Source of the DNA: a virus
Virus record (IMG/VR): IMGVR_UViG_3300026320_000015
Span: 1 to 41,044 of that record
DNA: 41,044 nt
Direction: 5' to 3' (one strand)
The position numbers were made by a program, and so were the translations under genes. Below the pieces are notes generated by a model. That model saw nothing but the letters and a program-made list of their open reading frames with translations. It had not been told where the DNA came from and searched no databases. How positions within the stretch are numbered: the first letter of the stretch is position 1; every line of letters begins with the position of its first letter. This document shows, one piece after another, positions 28,324-36,833 of the stretch.

Positions 28324-28828
28324 GGACGCCAAGGGCAGCGTTCACCTTCTCGATGTTGGCTGCGGCGTCGGAGCGATGGCGTTCTGGCTGGCGAACAATG
28401 GATTCCTGGTCGACGCGGTCGACGCTTCGGCAGAGGCAATCAAGCGGGCAGAGCATCTCTACGGCAACGTATACCCGCACTCGCTGCGTTTCTTCGCAAT
28501 GGAAATAGCCGATCTGGGTGGATGGCGTCCTGATAAATGGAACGGCATCGTCGATATATGCTGTCTCCAACACGTCGACGATCTTGATGAGGCATTGAGG
28601 CGCGTCATGTGGTTGCTCGAACCCGGCGGCCAATTGCTGTCGATCATGGCCTGCGCCGACCACAGCCCGGTGATGAGGGATGAACTGAAAGGCGCGACGT
28701 TCCACAGGTTGACGCAGGGCGAAGTCCATCGTCACTTCATGCGGTTCTCGGCCGTCAAGCTGGAGTCTACGACTCACACCGACAACGGCGCGAACATCTC
28801 GCACTGGATCATCGAGGCAACGAAATGA
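28190..28828 (+). CDS. Class I SAM-dependent methyltransferase
   Basis: 212 residues with an AAGGAG site 7 bases before ATG. VHLLDVGCGVGAMAFWLANN (51-70) is motif I, VDAVDAS (74-80) motif II and IVDICCLQHVDDLDEAL the post-III region. The pattern is that of small-molecule or sugar methyltransferases rather than DNA enzymes. In this position, after the NeuC-type gene, it may methylate the sugar or the finished glycan. Substrate not known. Confidence 0.8.
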   Translation: MQSETTTARTSIQMWDDLHRQVQWGTCPEPAVARWAMRRWGGRDKDAKGSVHLLDVGCGVGAMAFWLANNGFLVDAVDASAEAIKRAEHLYGNVYPHSLRFFAMEIADLGGWRPDKWNGIVDICCLQHVDDLDEALRRVMWLLEPGGQLLSIMACADHSPVMRDELKGATFHRLTQGEVHRHFMRFSAVKLESTTHTDNGANISHWIIEATK

Positions 28829-28847
28829 AACTACGTCTAGTTGAACC

Positions 28848-29024
28848 GTGAGAGCGATCGAAAAACGAGCCTTGAAAGTTAAATGCCCCTATTGTCCGGC
28901 CAAGTCTGGGGAGAACTGCCGTCCCTTCTATTTTGGCGGAACATGGGGAAAGGGTTCTCCCAAGCTTCACAAGCAACGGCTTGATGTCGTGCGAAAACGT
29001 GAATCAAGGAAGGCTAACAAATGA
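28848..29024 (+). CDS. Small zinc-finger protein, GTG start
   Basis: 58 residues from a GTG at 28848, overlapping a mini-frame (MKLRLVEP, 28825-28851). CPYCPAKSGENC followed by a downstream histidine (KLHKQRL) is a common CxxC...C...H finger of phage and actinobacterial small proteins. Stop overlaps the next ATG (ATGA at 29021). Role unknown, perhaps nucleic-acid binding. Confidence 0.55.
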   Translation: MRAIEKRALKVKCPYCPAKSGENCRPFYFGGTWGKGSPKLHKQRLDVVRKRESRKANK

Positions 29025-29395
29025 GTGAGAAATGCTTTCGTTGCGGAAAGCTGCTTCCTGAGAGCTATACGATGACGATTGGCGACCCTCAAGGATCGCC
29101 AGCCGATGATATCGGCTGGCACTGGATTAACGCCGCCCCTCATGCGGCCTCTGGTGGGACCATGGTTCCCGTATGCAACAAATGCGATCCGCCTCCGGTC
29201 TTCATCCCCCGCGCCCAGCACGAAGCGCTGATGGCGGCGGTAGAGGCCCTAGCGGATATAATCGACAGAGGCACCATTACGTTGATCGCCCATACACACA
29301 CCAACGAAGATGTGATTCAAGCCTTGAGCCAAGGAGCAAAAGAACTCACTGCCCTCCGCGCCGCCGGCATCGATCCATCGGAGGACAAGACATGA
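29021..29395 (+). CDS. Zinc-binding hypothetical protein
   Basis: 124 residues. CFRCG near the N-terminus and CNKC about 45 residues later (roughly 5-8 and 52-55) form a zinc ribbon; the C-terminal half is helical (HEALMAAVEALADIIDRG and later). No family recognised. Ends by ATGA overlap with the coiled-coil gene. Confidence 0.6.
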   Translation: MSEKCFRCGKLLPESYTMTIGDPQGSPADDIGWHWINAAPHAASGGTMVPVCNKCDPPPVFIPRAQHEALMAAVEALADIIDRGTITLIAHTHTNEDVIQALSQGAKELTALRAAGIDPSEDKT

Positions 29396-29880
29396 GCGAT
29401 AAACCAAGGTCAATATTAGAACGCGATTGGCCGTATCCAGGCGATATTGAAGGACAACCCACTCCGCCACTACCGGAGGAGATCGCGGGACTGATCGAGC
29501 GGCTACGAGAAGCCTCAACTATAGTTGCTGCGGAAGGCGCTACCGCCCTCCGCGCGTTGGTGCAGGAGAACGAGAGGCTACGAAAGGAACGCGACGAGCG
29601 ACTACAGGCAAAAGCTGAGCGCATCACCGAACTCGAAGCCGAGGTGCGCCGGCTTCAGAACAATGAGGTAAACGACTGCGATCTTCTCGGCATGCACGAG
29701 CGACGCATCGCCGAACTCAAAGCCGAGCGCGACGCCATCCGGGCGAAGACGATAGAGGAATGCGCGCAAGCTATCGAACGAAGCCACGACGCATACAGCA
29801 GCGAGTGTAAAGTTCATTATGCCAAACGCATCCGCGCTCTCGGTCAGACGGATGAGGCGAAGGTCCATCAATGGGACTAG
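29392..29880 (+). CDS. Coiled-coil hypothetical protein
   Basis: 162 residues from ATG 29392 (ATGA junction). After a Pro-rich start, residues about 30-125 are a long charged coiled coil (LRALVQENERLRKERDERLQ and onward). This class of phage protein with repeated Arg/Glu heptads is often of unknown role. The longer frame from 29173 is a shadow. Confidence 0.6.
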   Translation: MSDKPRSILERDWPYPGDIEGQPTPPLPEEIAGLIERLREASTIVAAEGATALRALVQENERLRKERDERLQAKAERITELEAEVRRLQNNEVNDCDLLGMHERRIAELKAERDAIRAKTIEECAQAIERSHDAYSSECKVHYAKRIRALGQTDEAKVHQWD

Positions 29881-29888
29881 TCAAGACT

Positions 29889-29905
29889 TAGTAAAATCTA
29901 GTAAA
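29889..29905 (+). repeat. Two TAGTAAA direct repeats before the packaging genes
   Basis: TAGTAAA at 29889-29895 and 29899-29905, exactly 10 bases apart, in an AT-rich gap just before the start of the packaging region. They could be -10-like boxes, a small operator or part of a terminase recognition site. Confidence 0.35.
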
Positions 29906-29913
29906 TTGCAACA

Positions 29914-30300
29914 ATGCCAGCAGGAGCCAAGCCAGGTGAGCGCCGCGGAGGTCGCGGCAAGAACACGCCGAACAAGAAGACAATCGGCGAGGCATCGGCG
30001 CGCCAGCAGATGCGCGAGCGGGCACAGGACGAGATCGTAAAACCGACCCATTACGACTCCTTGGATCAGATGCGCATCATCGCCGGAACGCTTGCAAGAA
30101 TGGCCGACAATGAGGTTGCCTCAGGAAAACCAGACAAGAAGTTTGCCAAAGAACTGCTGGAGGCCGCACATCGGGCTTACACGAACATAGCGCCCTACGA
30201 GCACCGCCGTCTGGCGACGCTGGAGCCTGCGATGGAGACGGTGATCAAGCCGGACGGCAGCGTGCATGTCACGATTTCGCGAACAGATTCGGAGCTTTAA
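29914..30300 (+). CDS. Possible small terminase or DNA-binding protein
   Basis: 128 residues. Basic, disordered start (GAKPGERRGGRGKNTPNKKT) then a helical domain (QMRERAQDEIVKPTHYDSLD onward). It is the first packaging-region gene, with no clear ribosome site. Position upstream of the large terminase is the usual place of a small subunit, but I cannot identify an HTH or a family match, so this is a positional guess. Confidence 0.5.
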   Translation: MPAGAKPGERRGGRGKNTPNKKTIGEASARQQMRERAQDEIVKPTHYDSLDQMRIIAGTLARMADNEVASGKPDKKFAKELLEAAHRAYTNIAPYEHRRLATLEPAMETVIKPDGSVHVTISRTDSEL

Positions 30301-30756
30301 ATGGCCATCAAGTTCGAGACAGCGGACGGGAAAGTCCACACGGTTGGCGGGGACGACCCAAAGGTGAAGGCTCCAGCTGTCGGGATATTGGCGAAGTTCT
30401 CGGGCATAGGGCGCGCTGAACCTCCTGATGTGGGGCGAACCAAGCGGTTGGAGGCCCGGGTTGAAGCGCTGGAACAACTCGCGGCGGCTCAATCCAAGCA
30501 GGTCACGGCTCTTGCGGCGACGCTCAAGTCGATGCTTGAATCGATGCTTGTGAACAACGCAGACACCGTTGCTATTCACAAGCCTGTTCATGCTGATGTT
30601 CACACCGTTGTTCACACAAAATCTGTCGACAAGGATGTGAACAGCGCATCGAACCGGAAGAAATATCGACGCGAATGGACTCGTGACAGCCGTGCCGCCA
30701 AGAAGCTCGGGCTGACGGTCGCCGAGTATCGGTCCAAGAATGAACGCCCCGATTAG
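30301..30756 (+). CDS. Coiled-coil protein before the large terminase
   Basis: 151 residues beginning at the base after the previous stop. A coiled coil (RLEARVEALEQLAAAQSKQV onward) and a basic C-terminal end (NRKKYRREWTRDSRAAKKLG). Its last 17 bases overlap the terminase start. It may also be a small-terminase candidate. No family recognised. Confidence 0.55.
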   Translation: MAIKFETADGKVHTVGGDDPKVKAPAVGILAKFSGIGRAEPPDVGRTKRLEARVEALEQLAAAQSKQVTALAATLKSMLESMLVNNADTVAIHKPVHADVHTVVHTKSVDKDVNSASNRKKYRREWTRDSRAAKKLGLTVAEYRSKNERPD

Positions 30757-32131
30757 GCATGCTAAGGCCACCAAACCTCAAAAGTTCGAAAGCTGGGGTT
30801 CGAAGGGTCCTAACGTAGGACAGATTAGGGCTGAACCTGTCCTTGCTGGTCCATGCCGACACATCTGTTTGGTCGGTGGTTCAAGATCCGGGAAAACATT
30901 CCAGCTCGTGCGCGCTGTCATCGTCCGCGCACTTAGGGGCGCTCATTCTCGCCACGTGATCCTGCGGTTCCGCGAGAACGCCGTTTGGCGCTCGATCGGT
31001 CTCGACACGTTTCCGTCCGTGATGCGCACCTGCTTCCCTGGCATCCCATATTTACCAAGGCGTGCTGACGGGTTCTTTCAGTTCACGAACAAGGCTGAGG
31101 TCTGGCTTGGCGGGCTGGACGAAAAGGAGCGCGTCGAGCGTATCTTGGGTCAGGAGTTCGTGACGCTGTACCTCAACGAATGCAGCCAGATACCGTATAG
31201 CTCCTACCTGATGGCGACGACGCGCCTTGCCCAACAGATTACGGGCCTCCGGCAGCGCGCATATTTCGACTTGAACCCGACTGGCAAAGGGCATTGGACG
31301 AACCAGTTGTTCGGCCAGAAAAGAAACCCGCTGTCGCACGAGCCGCTAGCCAACCCCGACGACTACGACCGCGTGTTCATGAATCCCCGGGACAATGCCG
31401 ACAACCTCTCGCCGGAATATCTGGCCTCGATGGCGGCGTTGCCCGAGCGGCAGCGCAAGCGGTTTTACGAGGGGGTCTACGTCGATGAGACCGAGGGCGC
31501 GTTATGGACCTACGACACGATAGAGCGCTGCCGCGCACCCCATCCCGGCGACGATGCCCTCCAGCGCGTTGTGGTGGCCGTGGATGCGTCCGGGGCGTCC
31601 GGGCGCGAGGACCTGCAGGCCGACGAGATCGGCATCGTGGTGGCCGCGCTGGGCCAGGACGGGCATGGCTACGTCCTGGCCGACAGGTCGTGCCGGGAGT
31701 CGCCCGCGGTTTGGGGCAAGGTCGTCGCCAAGGCGGTCGAGGACTTCGACGCGGACTGCGTGGTGGCCGAAAGGAACTTCGGCGGCGACATGGTGCGGTT
31801 CGTGATCAAGACGGCTGCCCCCAAGGTGCTGGTCAAGATGGTGACCGCCAGCCGCGGCAAGGTGGTGCGGGCCGAGCCGATATCGGCGCTCTACGGCGAC
31901 GAGAAGACGCCGTCCCGGGTTCACCACGTCGAGCGGTTCCCGATGCTGGAGGAGCAGATGTGCGCTGCCACGACGATGGGATACATGGGAGAGGAGTCGC
32001 CAGATAGACTCGATGCCATGGTGTGGGCGATGACAGAACTGATGCTAAAGGGGCAGACGCCTGTTATGGTCGGGCCGATCATCTCATCCAGGCAGGTCGT
32101 ACCGCACGGCACTCATGAGGGTTACCAATGA
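30740..32131 (+). CDS. Phage terminase large subunit
   Basis: 463 residues. Walker A GGSRSGKT (46-53), Walker B-like VTLYLNE (141-147) with catalytic Glu147, a FDLNPTGKGHW coupling motif (176-186), and an RNase H-type nuclease domain with Asp282 (VAVDASG), Glu344 (VVAERNFGGD) and Asp425 (RLDAMVWA). This ATPase-nuclease cuts and pumps the phage DNA into the prohead. Size and motif order are standard. It starts within the end of the coiled-coil gene, so translation is coupled. Confidence 0.93.
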   Translation: MNAPIRHAKATKPQKFESWGSKGPNVGQIRAEPVLAGPCRHICLVGGSRSGKTFQLVRAVIVRALRGAHSRHVILRFRENAVWRSIGLDTFPSVMRTCFPGIPYLPRRADGFFQFTNKAEVWLGGLDEKERVERILGQEFVTLYLNECSQIPYSSYLMATTRLAQQITGLRQRAYFDLNPTGKGHWTNQLFGQKRNPLSHEPLANPDDYDRVFMNPRDNADNLSPEYLASMAALPERQRKRFYEGVYVDETEGALWTYDTIERCRAPHPGDDALQRVVVAVDASGASGREDLQADEIGIVVAALGQDGHGYVLADRSCRESPAVWGKVVAKAVEDFDADCVVAERNFGGDMVRFVIKTAAPKVLVKMVTASRGKVVRAEPISALYGDEKTPSRVHHVERFPMLEEQMCAATTMGYMGEESPDRLDAMVWAMTELMLKGQTPVMVGPIISSRQVVPHGTHEGYQ

Positions 32132-32322
32132 ACGATGATTTGGGTTCTTTGGCGCGTTTAGTTTCAATCAAGCCAATGCAGATATGCAAGAATTGTCGCT
32201 TCAGTCATCATCTTTCGGGGGAGGTGATGAGTTGTCGCCGAAGATCACCGTCCGAAAGCGGCTTAGACAAATGGCCGCAAGTCACTTGGGACGAATGGTG
32301 CGGGGAGTATGAGCCGCGATGA
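32128..32322 (+). CDS. Small zinc-finger protein
   Basis: 64 residues, ATGA-coupled to the terminase. CKNCRFSHHLSGEVMSC and a later Cys (EWCGEY) make a likely C4 zinc site typical of small phage proteins in this position. Role unknown. Confidence 0.6.
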   Translation: MNDDLGSLARLVSIKPMQICKNCRFSHHLSGEVMSCRRRSPSESGLDKWPQVTWDEWCGEYEPR

Positions 32323-32528
32323 ACGACACCATTCCCACCGAGATCGTGCAGGAGATCAAGGCCCAGGTCCCTGGCTGCGCCACGCTTTTCCTAAAGAACG
32401 GCGACGTCATCATGATCCAGATAGCCGTCAAGGAAGTCCGCAAGGTCATCGGCCAGAAGGACGCCAACGGCAAGCAGGTCTATAACTTCGAGTGGGGCGT
32501 CGGCACCCAAGTGATCGAGAGGGACTGA
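32319..32528 (+). CDS. Small hypothetical protein
   Basis: 69 residues, ATGA-coupled. Mixed alpha/beta with KDANGKQVYNFEWGVGTQ near the end. No cysteine cluster or membrane helix, no family recognised. Coupled to the terminase run. Confidence 0.6.
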   Translation: MNDTIPTEIVQEIKAQVPGCATLFLKNGDVIMIQIAVKEVRKVIGQKDANGKQVYNFEWGVGTQVIERD

Positions 32529-32529
32529 G

Positions 32530-32709
32530 ATGGGTAATCTGAACCAAGCATTTCTCAATCTTCGATCAGCCATCGATTTTGAATGTGAACGCGGTGGTGA
32601 AGACAGGAAAGTCGAGGTCAACCTTAGGGATCTCATCGAGATCATTTCATGGATTGAGGACATCAAAGACAACGATCACGTCGATGCATCCGGTTTTTTT
32701 AGGAATTAG
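32530..32709 (+). CDS. Small hypothetical protein
   Basis: 59 residues from an ATG 1 base after the previous stop. Acidic and helical (LIEIISWIEDIKDNDHVDA). Ends 2 bases before the portal gene. No family recognised. Confidence 0.55.
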   Translation: MGNLNQAFLNLRSAIDFECERGGEDRKVEVNLRDLIEIISWIEDIKDNDHVDASGFFRN

Positions 32710-32711
32710 CG

Positions 32712-34571
32712 ATGGCAAGGACACCACGGCAGACGCAGACGGGCGGCACGGCGAACAGCCCGGTTGACCCGGTATCCAGCGGCCCCACCCGCGGCGCGTC
32801 CGACCTTGCCGGAACTCCCAACACCCCGACTATCGACCCACGCGCCGTTACCATGGCAGGTCAAACACTTAGTCCACCAGGGCCACCCATCTCTCCCAGC
32901 GACAACATGTCGTGGGGACCGATCCCCGTCCTGACCGACGGGATGACGTTCTACGAGCTGGGCCAGACGGGTCTCCGCCAGTTCAGCGGTTGGGTCCGGG
33001 AAGAGTTCCTCCAGACGCTCATCGGCCGCCAGGGCGCGCAGAAGTTCCGCGAGATGCGCGACAATGACGCGCAGGTCGGCGGGATGCTATTCGCGATCGA
33101 GGCGACGATGCGGAAAGTGGAATGGCGCGTCGATCCCGCGGAGGATGGCGGCGGTGGAAAGGAGTTCTCCGACTTCATCGAGTCGTGCATGAACGACATG
33201 TCCAGTTCATGGACCGAGACCGTTAGCGACCACCTATCGTTTCTCACCTACGGGTTCGCGTGGTCGGAGTTGGTCTACAAGAAGCGCCTCGGGCGCAAGC
33301 CTGGGATAGATCCACGACGGCCCGGACAAGAACTGCCGGCGAGCGAGTACGACGACGGCAAGGTCGGGTGGCGTCGCATGCCAGGCCGCTCGCAGGACAC
33401 GCTCATCAAGTGGTTCTTCGACCAAAACGGCCAGCCCAAGGGCGTCACCCAGCAGCCGTGGGTGGGGCCGCTCATCGACATGCCGATCGACAAGGCGATC
33501 CTGCACCGGCCGACGCACTACAAGGGGAATCCCGAAGGACGCTCCATTTTGAGGAATTCATACGTCCCGTACTACTATAAGAAGCGCCTGCAGGAGCAGG
33601 AGGCTATCCTGTTCGAGCGTCTCGGTGGCGTGCCGGTGATCTACATCCCGGGGCAGATATTGCAGCTCGCATCAAAGGGCGACGCAAACGCGTTGGCGCA
33701 GGTCAACATGTACAAGCGCATCGCGGTGAACCTGCGGGCAGATGAGCAGATGGGACTAGTGCTGCCGTCCGACACCTACGAGGGGACGAACGGACCGACG
33801 AGCGTCAAGCAGTACGAGTTCCAGTTGGTCGCGCCGCAGATGCGCGCGGCATCGATCAACCTCGACCAGACCATCACCCGCTACAGCACGTCGATGCTGA
33901 CGTCTGTGCTGGCGGATTTCCTCACGCTCGGGCATGAGGCGCGCGGGACGCAGTCTTTGGCGGTGACCAAGGTCGATATGTTCATGCAGGCCATCGAGGG
34001 CTATCTCAACTCGATGGCCCAGGTGTACAACAAGTACGCCGTCACGAGATTGATGGACTTCAACGGCATGGACCTGGACATGCAGCCGAAGATCAAGCCG
34101 GACTTGGCGCAGCGGGTCGACCTCGACGTGCTGTCGAACTACGTCCTGCGGATGGCGCAGGCCGGCATGCCTCTGTTCCCTGACGAGGAGGTCCAGACCT
34201 ACCTCAAGGACGCCGCCGGGCTGCCGGACATCGACGATTCCCGAGCCATGCAGGCGGCAGGTCTCCTCCCAGAACAGCTCGATATGAAGGACGAGCAGAG
34301 CGAGGTGCAACTCGACCAGCTGAAGAATCCGCCGCCGCCCGCAGGTGGTTTCGGCGCGAAGCCGGGAGGGGCAAAGCCGCCCGCCAACGACAAGCAGCAG
34401 AAACGTGCGAACCTAGAGACGATGCTCAAGGGCGCGATCGCGCAGCGGATGGTCAGGCACGCTGGGCCGAAGTACGGGGTCAGGACGGCTGGCCATGTCC
34501 ACAAGAGCAACCACAAGCAGCCGTCGGTGCGGAGGTTGACGCGGATGCTGCGGGAGGTTCAGGCTGGTTGA
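32712..34571 (+). CDS. Phage portal protein, DUF935 / Mu gp29-like
   Basis: 619 residues. A Pro/Thr-rich unordered start of about 70 residues is followed by a portal core: RDNDAQVGGMLFAIEATMRK, then EWRVDP (the wing), YGFAWSELVYK, the stem-region helix AILFERLGGVPVIYIPG, and LGHEARGTQSLAVTKVDMFM, typical of the DUF935 family. Portals form the dodecameric DNA-entry ring. A basic, Lys/Arg-rich C-terminus follows. Slightly longer than many gp29-like portals because of both tails. Confidence 0.85.
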   Translation: MARTPRQTQTGGTANSPVDPVSSGPTRGASDLAGTPNTPTIDPRAVTMAGQTLSPPGPPISPSDNMSWGPIPVLTDGMTFYELGQTGLRQFSGWVREEFLQTLIGRQGAQKFREMRDNDAQVGGMLFAIEATMRKVEWRVDPAEDGGGGKEFSDFIESCMNDMSSSWTETVSDHLSFLTYGFAWSELVYKKRLGRKPGIDPRRPGQELPASEYDDGKVGWRRMPGRSQDTLIKWFFDQNGQPKGVTQQPWVGPLIDMPIDKAILHRPTHYKGNPEGRSILRNSYVPYYYKKRLQEQEAILFERLGGVPVIYIPGQILQLASKGDANALAQVNMYKRIAVNLRADEQMGLVLPSDTYEGTNGPTSVKQYEFQLVAPQMRAASINLDQTITRYSTSMLTSVLADFLTLGHEARGTQSLAVTKVDMFMQAIEGYLNSMAQVYNKYAVTRLMDFNGMDLDMQPKIKPDLAQRVDLDVLSNYVLRMAQAGMPLFPDEEVQTYLKDAAGLPDIDDSRAMQAAGLLPEQLDMKDEQSEVQLDQLKNPPPPAGGFGAKPGGAKPPANDKQQKRANLETMLKGAIAQRMVRHAGPKYGVRTAGHVHKSNHKQPSVRRLTRMLREVQAG

Positions 34572-34843
34572 TGGTGTCGAGATCTGGAAAAGCCAAAAAG
34601 ATAGCCGCTGCTCAGGAAGCCTATTTGGCCGCCACTGCTGGGCGTACCGCTGCAAGCGACAGGGTTGTGGCAGCCGAGCATGAACTCATGAGTGCCAGGG
34701 CTGAGCGTGAGCGGTATGAACAACAGGTAGATGATGCGATGACTAGGTTATCCCGTTTGGGCGCGCAGTCGGAGCCGATTTATCTGAGCAACCATCCTAA
34801 AATAATGTTGGACGCACTCCTGCCATCGATAGAGTTGCCATGA
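34571..34843 (+). CDS. Small coiled-coil protein
   Basis: 90 residues from an ATG overlapping the portal stop (TGATG). A long Ala/Glu/Arg-rich coiled coil (SDRVVAAEHELMSARAERER) with a short helical tail. It ends by ATGA overlap with the radical SAM gene. It may be a small head-associated or accessory protein. No family recognised. Confidence 0.55.
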   Translation: MVSRSGKAKKIAAAQEAYLAATAGRTAASDRVVAAEHELMSARAERERYEQQVDDAMTRLSRLGAQSEPIYLSNHPKIMLDALLPSIELP

Positions 34844-36450
34844 GACCTCTCCGCATAGCGCTAGGTGACCTGAGTTACTTCACCGAAGGCAACTTCGGGA
34901 ACCTATACGTCCCGCTGAACCTCGGCTACCTCGCGTCTTACGTGAAGGCTAAGTTCGGCAGGGACGTTGAAATAAAACTGAAAAAAAAACCTTCGGAAAT
35001 GCTTTCGCTGGTCCGGGACGAACGTCCGGACCTGATCGGCCTGTCCGCCTATTACTGGCAGGAGGAACTCAACAAGCTGTTTGTGCGCAAGGTGCGCGCC
35101 ATGACGGGCTATCACCCGATGATAGTCATCGGAGGCCCGTCAGTTGATAGCGACCTCGCCGAGCAGGACGATTACCTGCGTCGGCACCCAGGCGTGGACA
35201 GGCTGGTGGTCAACGAGGGCGAGGATGGCCTCGCCACGGTCGTGGGGACGCTGCTGGGAGGTTCTGATGCCTCGGTCGCCATAACCCACCCCGAGCGCGT
35301 CGGGCTCTCCACGGACCTCGCCAGCGTGCCATCGCCGTACTTGGACGGGACGCTGGACGAGTTCCTTAACGGGCCGTTCCAGCCGATGATCCAAACGTCG
35401 AGACTTTGTCCGTATACTTGCAGCTTTTGCGTGTCCGGAAAGAGCCGTGGCAAGCTGCGCGTCTTTCCGATGGAGCAGGTCAATGAGGAAGTCAAATTTA
35501 TTGCAAGTCGTTTCGCCGACAGACCTGACCACATCCTTTACATCGTTGACGAGAACTTCGGTATCCTCGGTCGCGACGTTGACGTGGCTAAGACCATCCG
35601 CGCAAGCATGGATTCGGCCGGCTATCCGAAGCGGGTATTCTACTACAACGACAAGCGATTCACCCAGACCAGCCGAGATGTCCAGGAAGTGCTAGGCGAC
35701 GCGTGCCACCACGGCGTCTGCCTGTCGCTCCAGAGCGAGAACCCGGAGACGCTCAAGGCCATCCGCCGCCGCAACTTGACCGACAACGACATCCGTTCGG
35801 CGATCGCGTGGGCCCACGGACTCGGGTTGACGGTCAGCACCGAACTGATCTTCGGCCTCCCATGCGAGACGCGGGCGAGCTTCCTGGCTCTGTTGGACAA
35901 GTGCGCGAGGCTCGGGTTCGACAAGGTGCAGTGCTACAACCTCATCGTGTTCGACGGGATCGAGATGAACCGGCAGGCGTACCGGGACGAGCACAAGTTG
36001 GTGACTAAGCGCCGGCCCATCAACGCGCATTCATTGGTGCTCAATGGCGAGGCGTGCGCCGAGACGGAGGAGGTTGTGGTTCAGTCCAGCAGCATTTCGT
36101 TCGACGACTACCGCCTCGTGCGGGCGATGAACGTGATGTTCCACGCGGTGTTCGTGCTGGGGGTGCACCGGGAGTTCTTCCGCGAGCTGGTGGACTCCGG
36201 GCAGTCGTTGACGGCGTTCTTCGAGCGGTTCTTGACGCCGATGTGTGATGATGACCCAATAGGTAATGCTCATTGCAGGTTCCTCTACGAACTGGACGCC
36301 GCGATCCGCAAGGAGTTAGGCGGCCACGCGCTTCACGATGGACGCGTGGTGAAGATTCAGCCGGTGTTCGCCAGTAAGCTGGCGAAGGCGACGTGGGTGC
36401 CGGAGGTGATAGCCAGGATAGCGCGGCAGCGGGTGGAGGTGGCGGCGTGA
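34840..36450 (+). CDS. B12-binding-type radical SAM enzyme
   Basis: 536 residues. Residues 1-130 are a Rossmann-like B12-binding-type domain (LNLGYLASYVKAKFG, IGLSAYYWQEE, IVIGGP). Then comes the radical SAM core with CPYTCSFC (Cys190, 194, 197), the CX3CX2C cluster site for a 4Fe-4S cluster, with YIVDENFGILGRD and a long C-terminal region. The usual DxHxxG cobalamin ligand is not seen, so the B12 use is uncertain. Such enzymes methylate or rearrange sugars, lipids or antibiotics. It is ATGA-coupled inside the head gene run; a role in glycan modification is inference. Confidence 0.82.
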   Translation: MRPLRIALGDLSYFTEGNFGNLYVPLNLGYLASYVKAKFGRDVEIKLKKKPSEMLSLVRDERPDLIGLSAYYWQEELNKLFVRKVRAMTGYHPMIVIGGPSVDSDLAEQDDYLRRHPGVDRLVVNEGEDGLATVVGTLLGGSDASVAITHPERVGLSTDLASVPSPYLDGTLDEFLNGPFQPMIQTSRLCPYTCSFCVSGKSRGKLRVFPMEQVNEEVKFIASRFADRPDHILYIVDENFGILGRDVDVAKTIRASMDSAGYPKRVFYYNDKRFTQTSRDVQEVLGDACHHGVCLSLQSENPETLKAIRRRNLTDNDIRSAIAWAHGLGLTVSTELIFGLPCETRASFLALLDKCARLGFDKVQCYNLIVFDGIEMNRQAYRDEHKLVTKRRPINAHSLVLNGEACAETEEVVVQSSSISFDDYRLVRAMNVMFHAVFVLGVHREFFRELVDSGQSLTAFFERFLTPMCDDDPIGNAHCRFLYELDAAIRKELGGHALHDGRVVKIQPVFASKLAKATWVPEVIARIARQRVEVAA

Positions 36451-36833
36451 AGACCATCAAGACAGACACCGTCGAGTACGTCATCCTGGATGAGGGAGAA
36501 CGCCTGAAGTCGACGACCCTCATCTCGCGCAGCGGTACGGGATGGCAAGGTCAGCTTTTCCTGGAAACGATCAAGGCTACGAACAGCGCATGGCATACGG
36601 GACAGACTGACGGGAACGGTGGAATAATCGTGCGTATTCCAAGCGTCGATGAGGTTGTCGATCGCGCTGTCGAGTTGGTCGAGAAGACGATCACTGCTAT
36701 GGAGAAACATGGCTGGAGCGTCGAGATGGCGACCGCGGATGAACTATTGGATCATGGCGGCGGTCGGGCAGGTTTCGTGGTAAACAGTGGATATGGCAAA
36801 GCAGATCAGGGCAGCCCGCCACAAGGTGGCTGA
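36447..36833 (+). CDS. Hypothetical protein after the radical SAM gene
   Basis: 128 residues from a GTG overlapping the radical SAM stop (GTGA at 36447). Beta-rich start (TVEYVILDEGERLKSTTLIS) then a helix set (EVVDRAVELVEKTITAMEKH). The tail overlaps the next gene by about 41 bases. No family recognised. Could be a partner of the radical SAM enzyme by position. Confidence 0.55.
   Translation: MKTIKTDTVEYVILDEGERLKSTTLISRSGTGWQGQLFLETIKATNSAWHTGQTDGNGGIIVRIPSVDEVVDRAVELVEKTITAMEKHGWSVEMATADELLDHGGGRAGFVVNSGYGKADQGSPPQGG

Noticed and set aside
22816-28828. Sugar genes as bacterial contamination of the assembly
   Set aside because: They alternate with phage-style mini-genes, with 1-4 base overlaps, on the same strand as the holin and packaging genes. 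A chimeric join would not give this interleaving. Coverage data would still be needed for proof.
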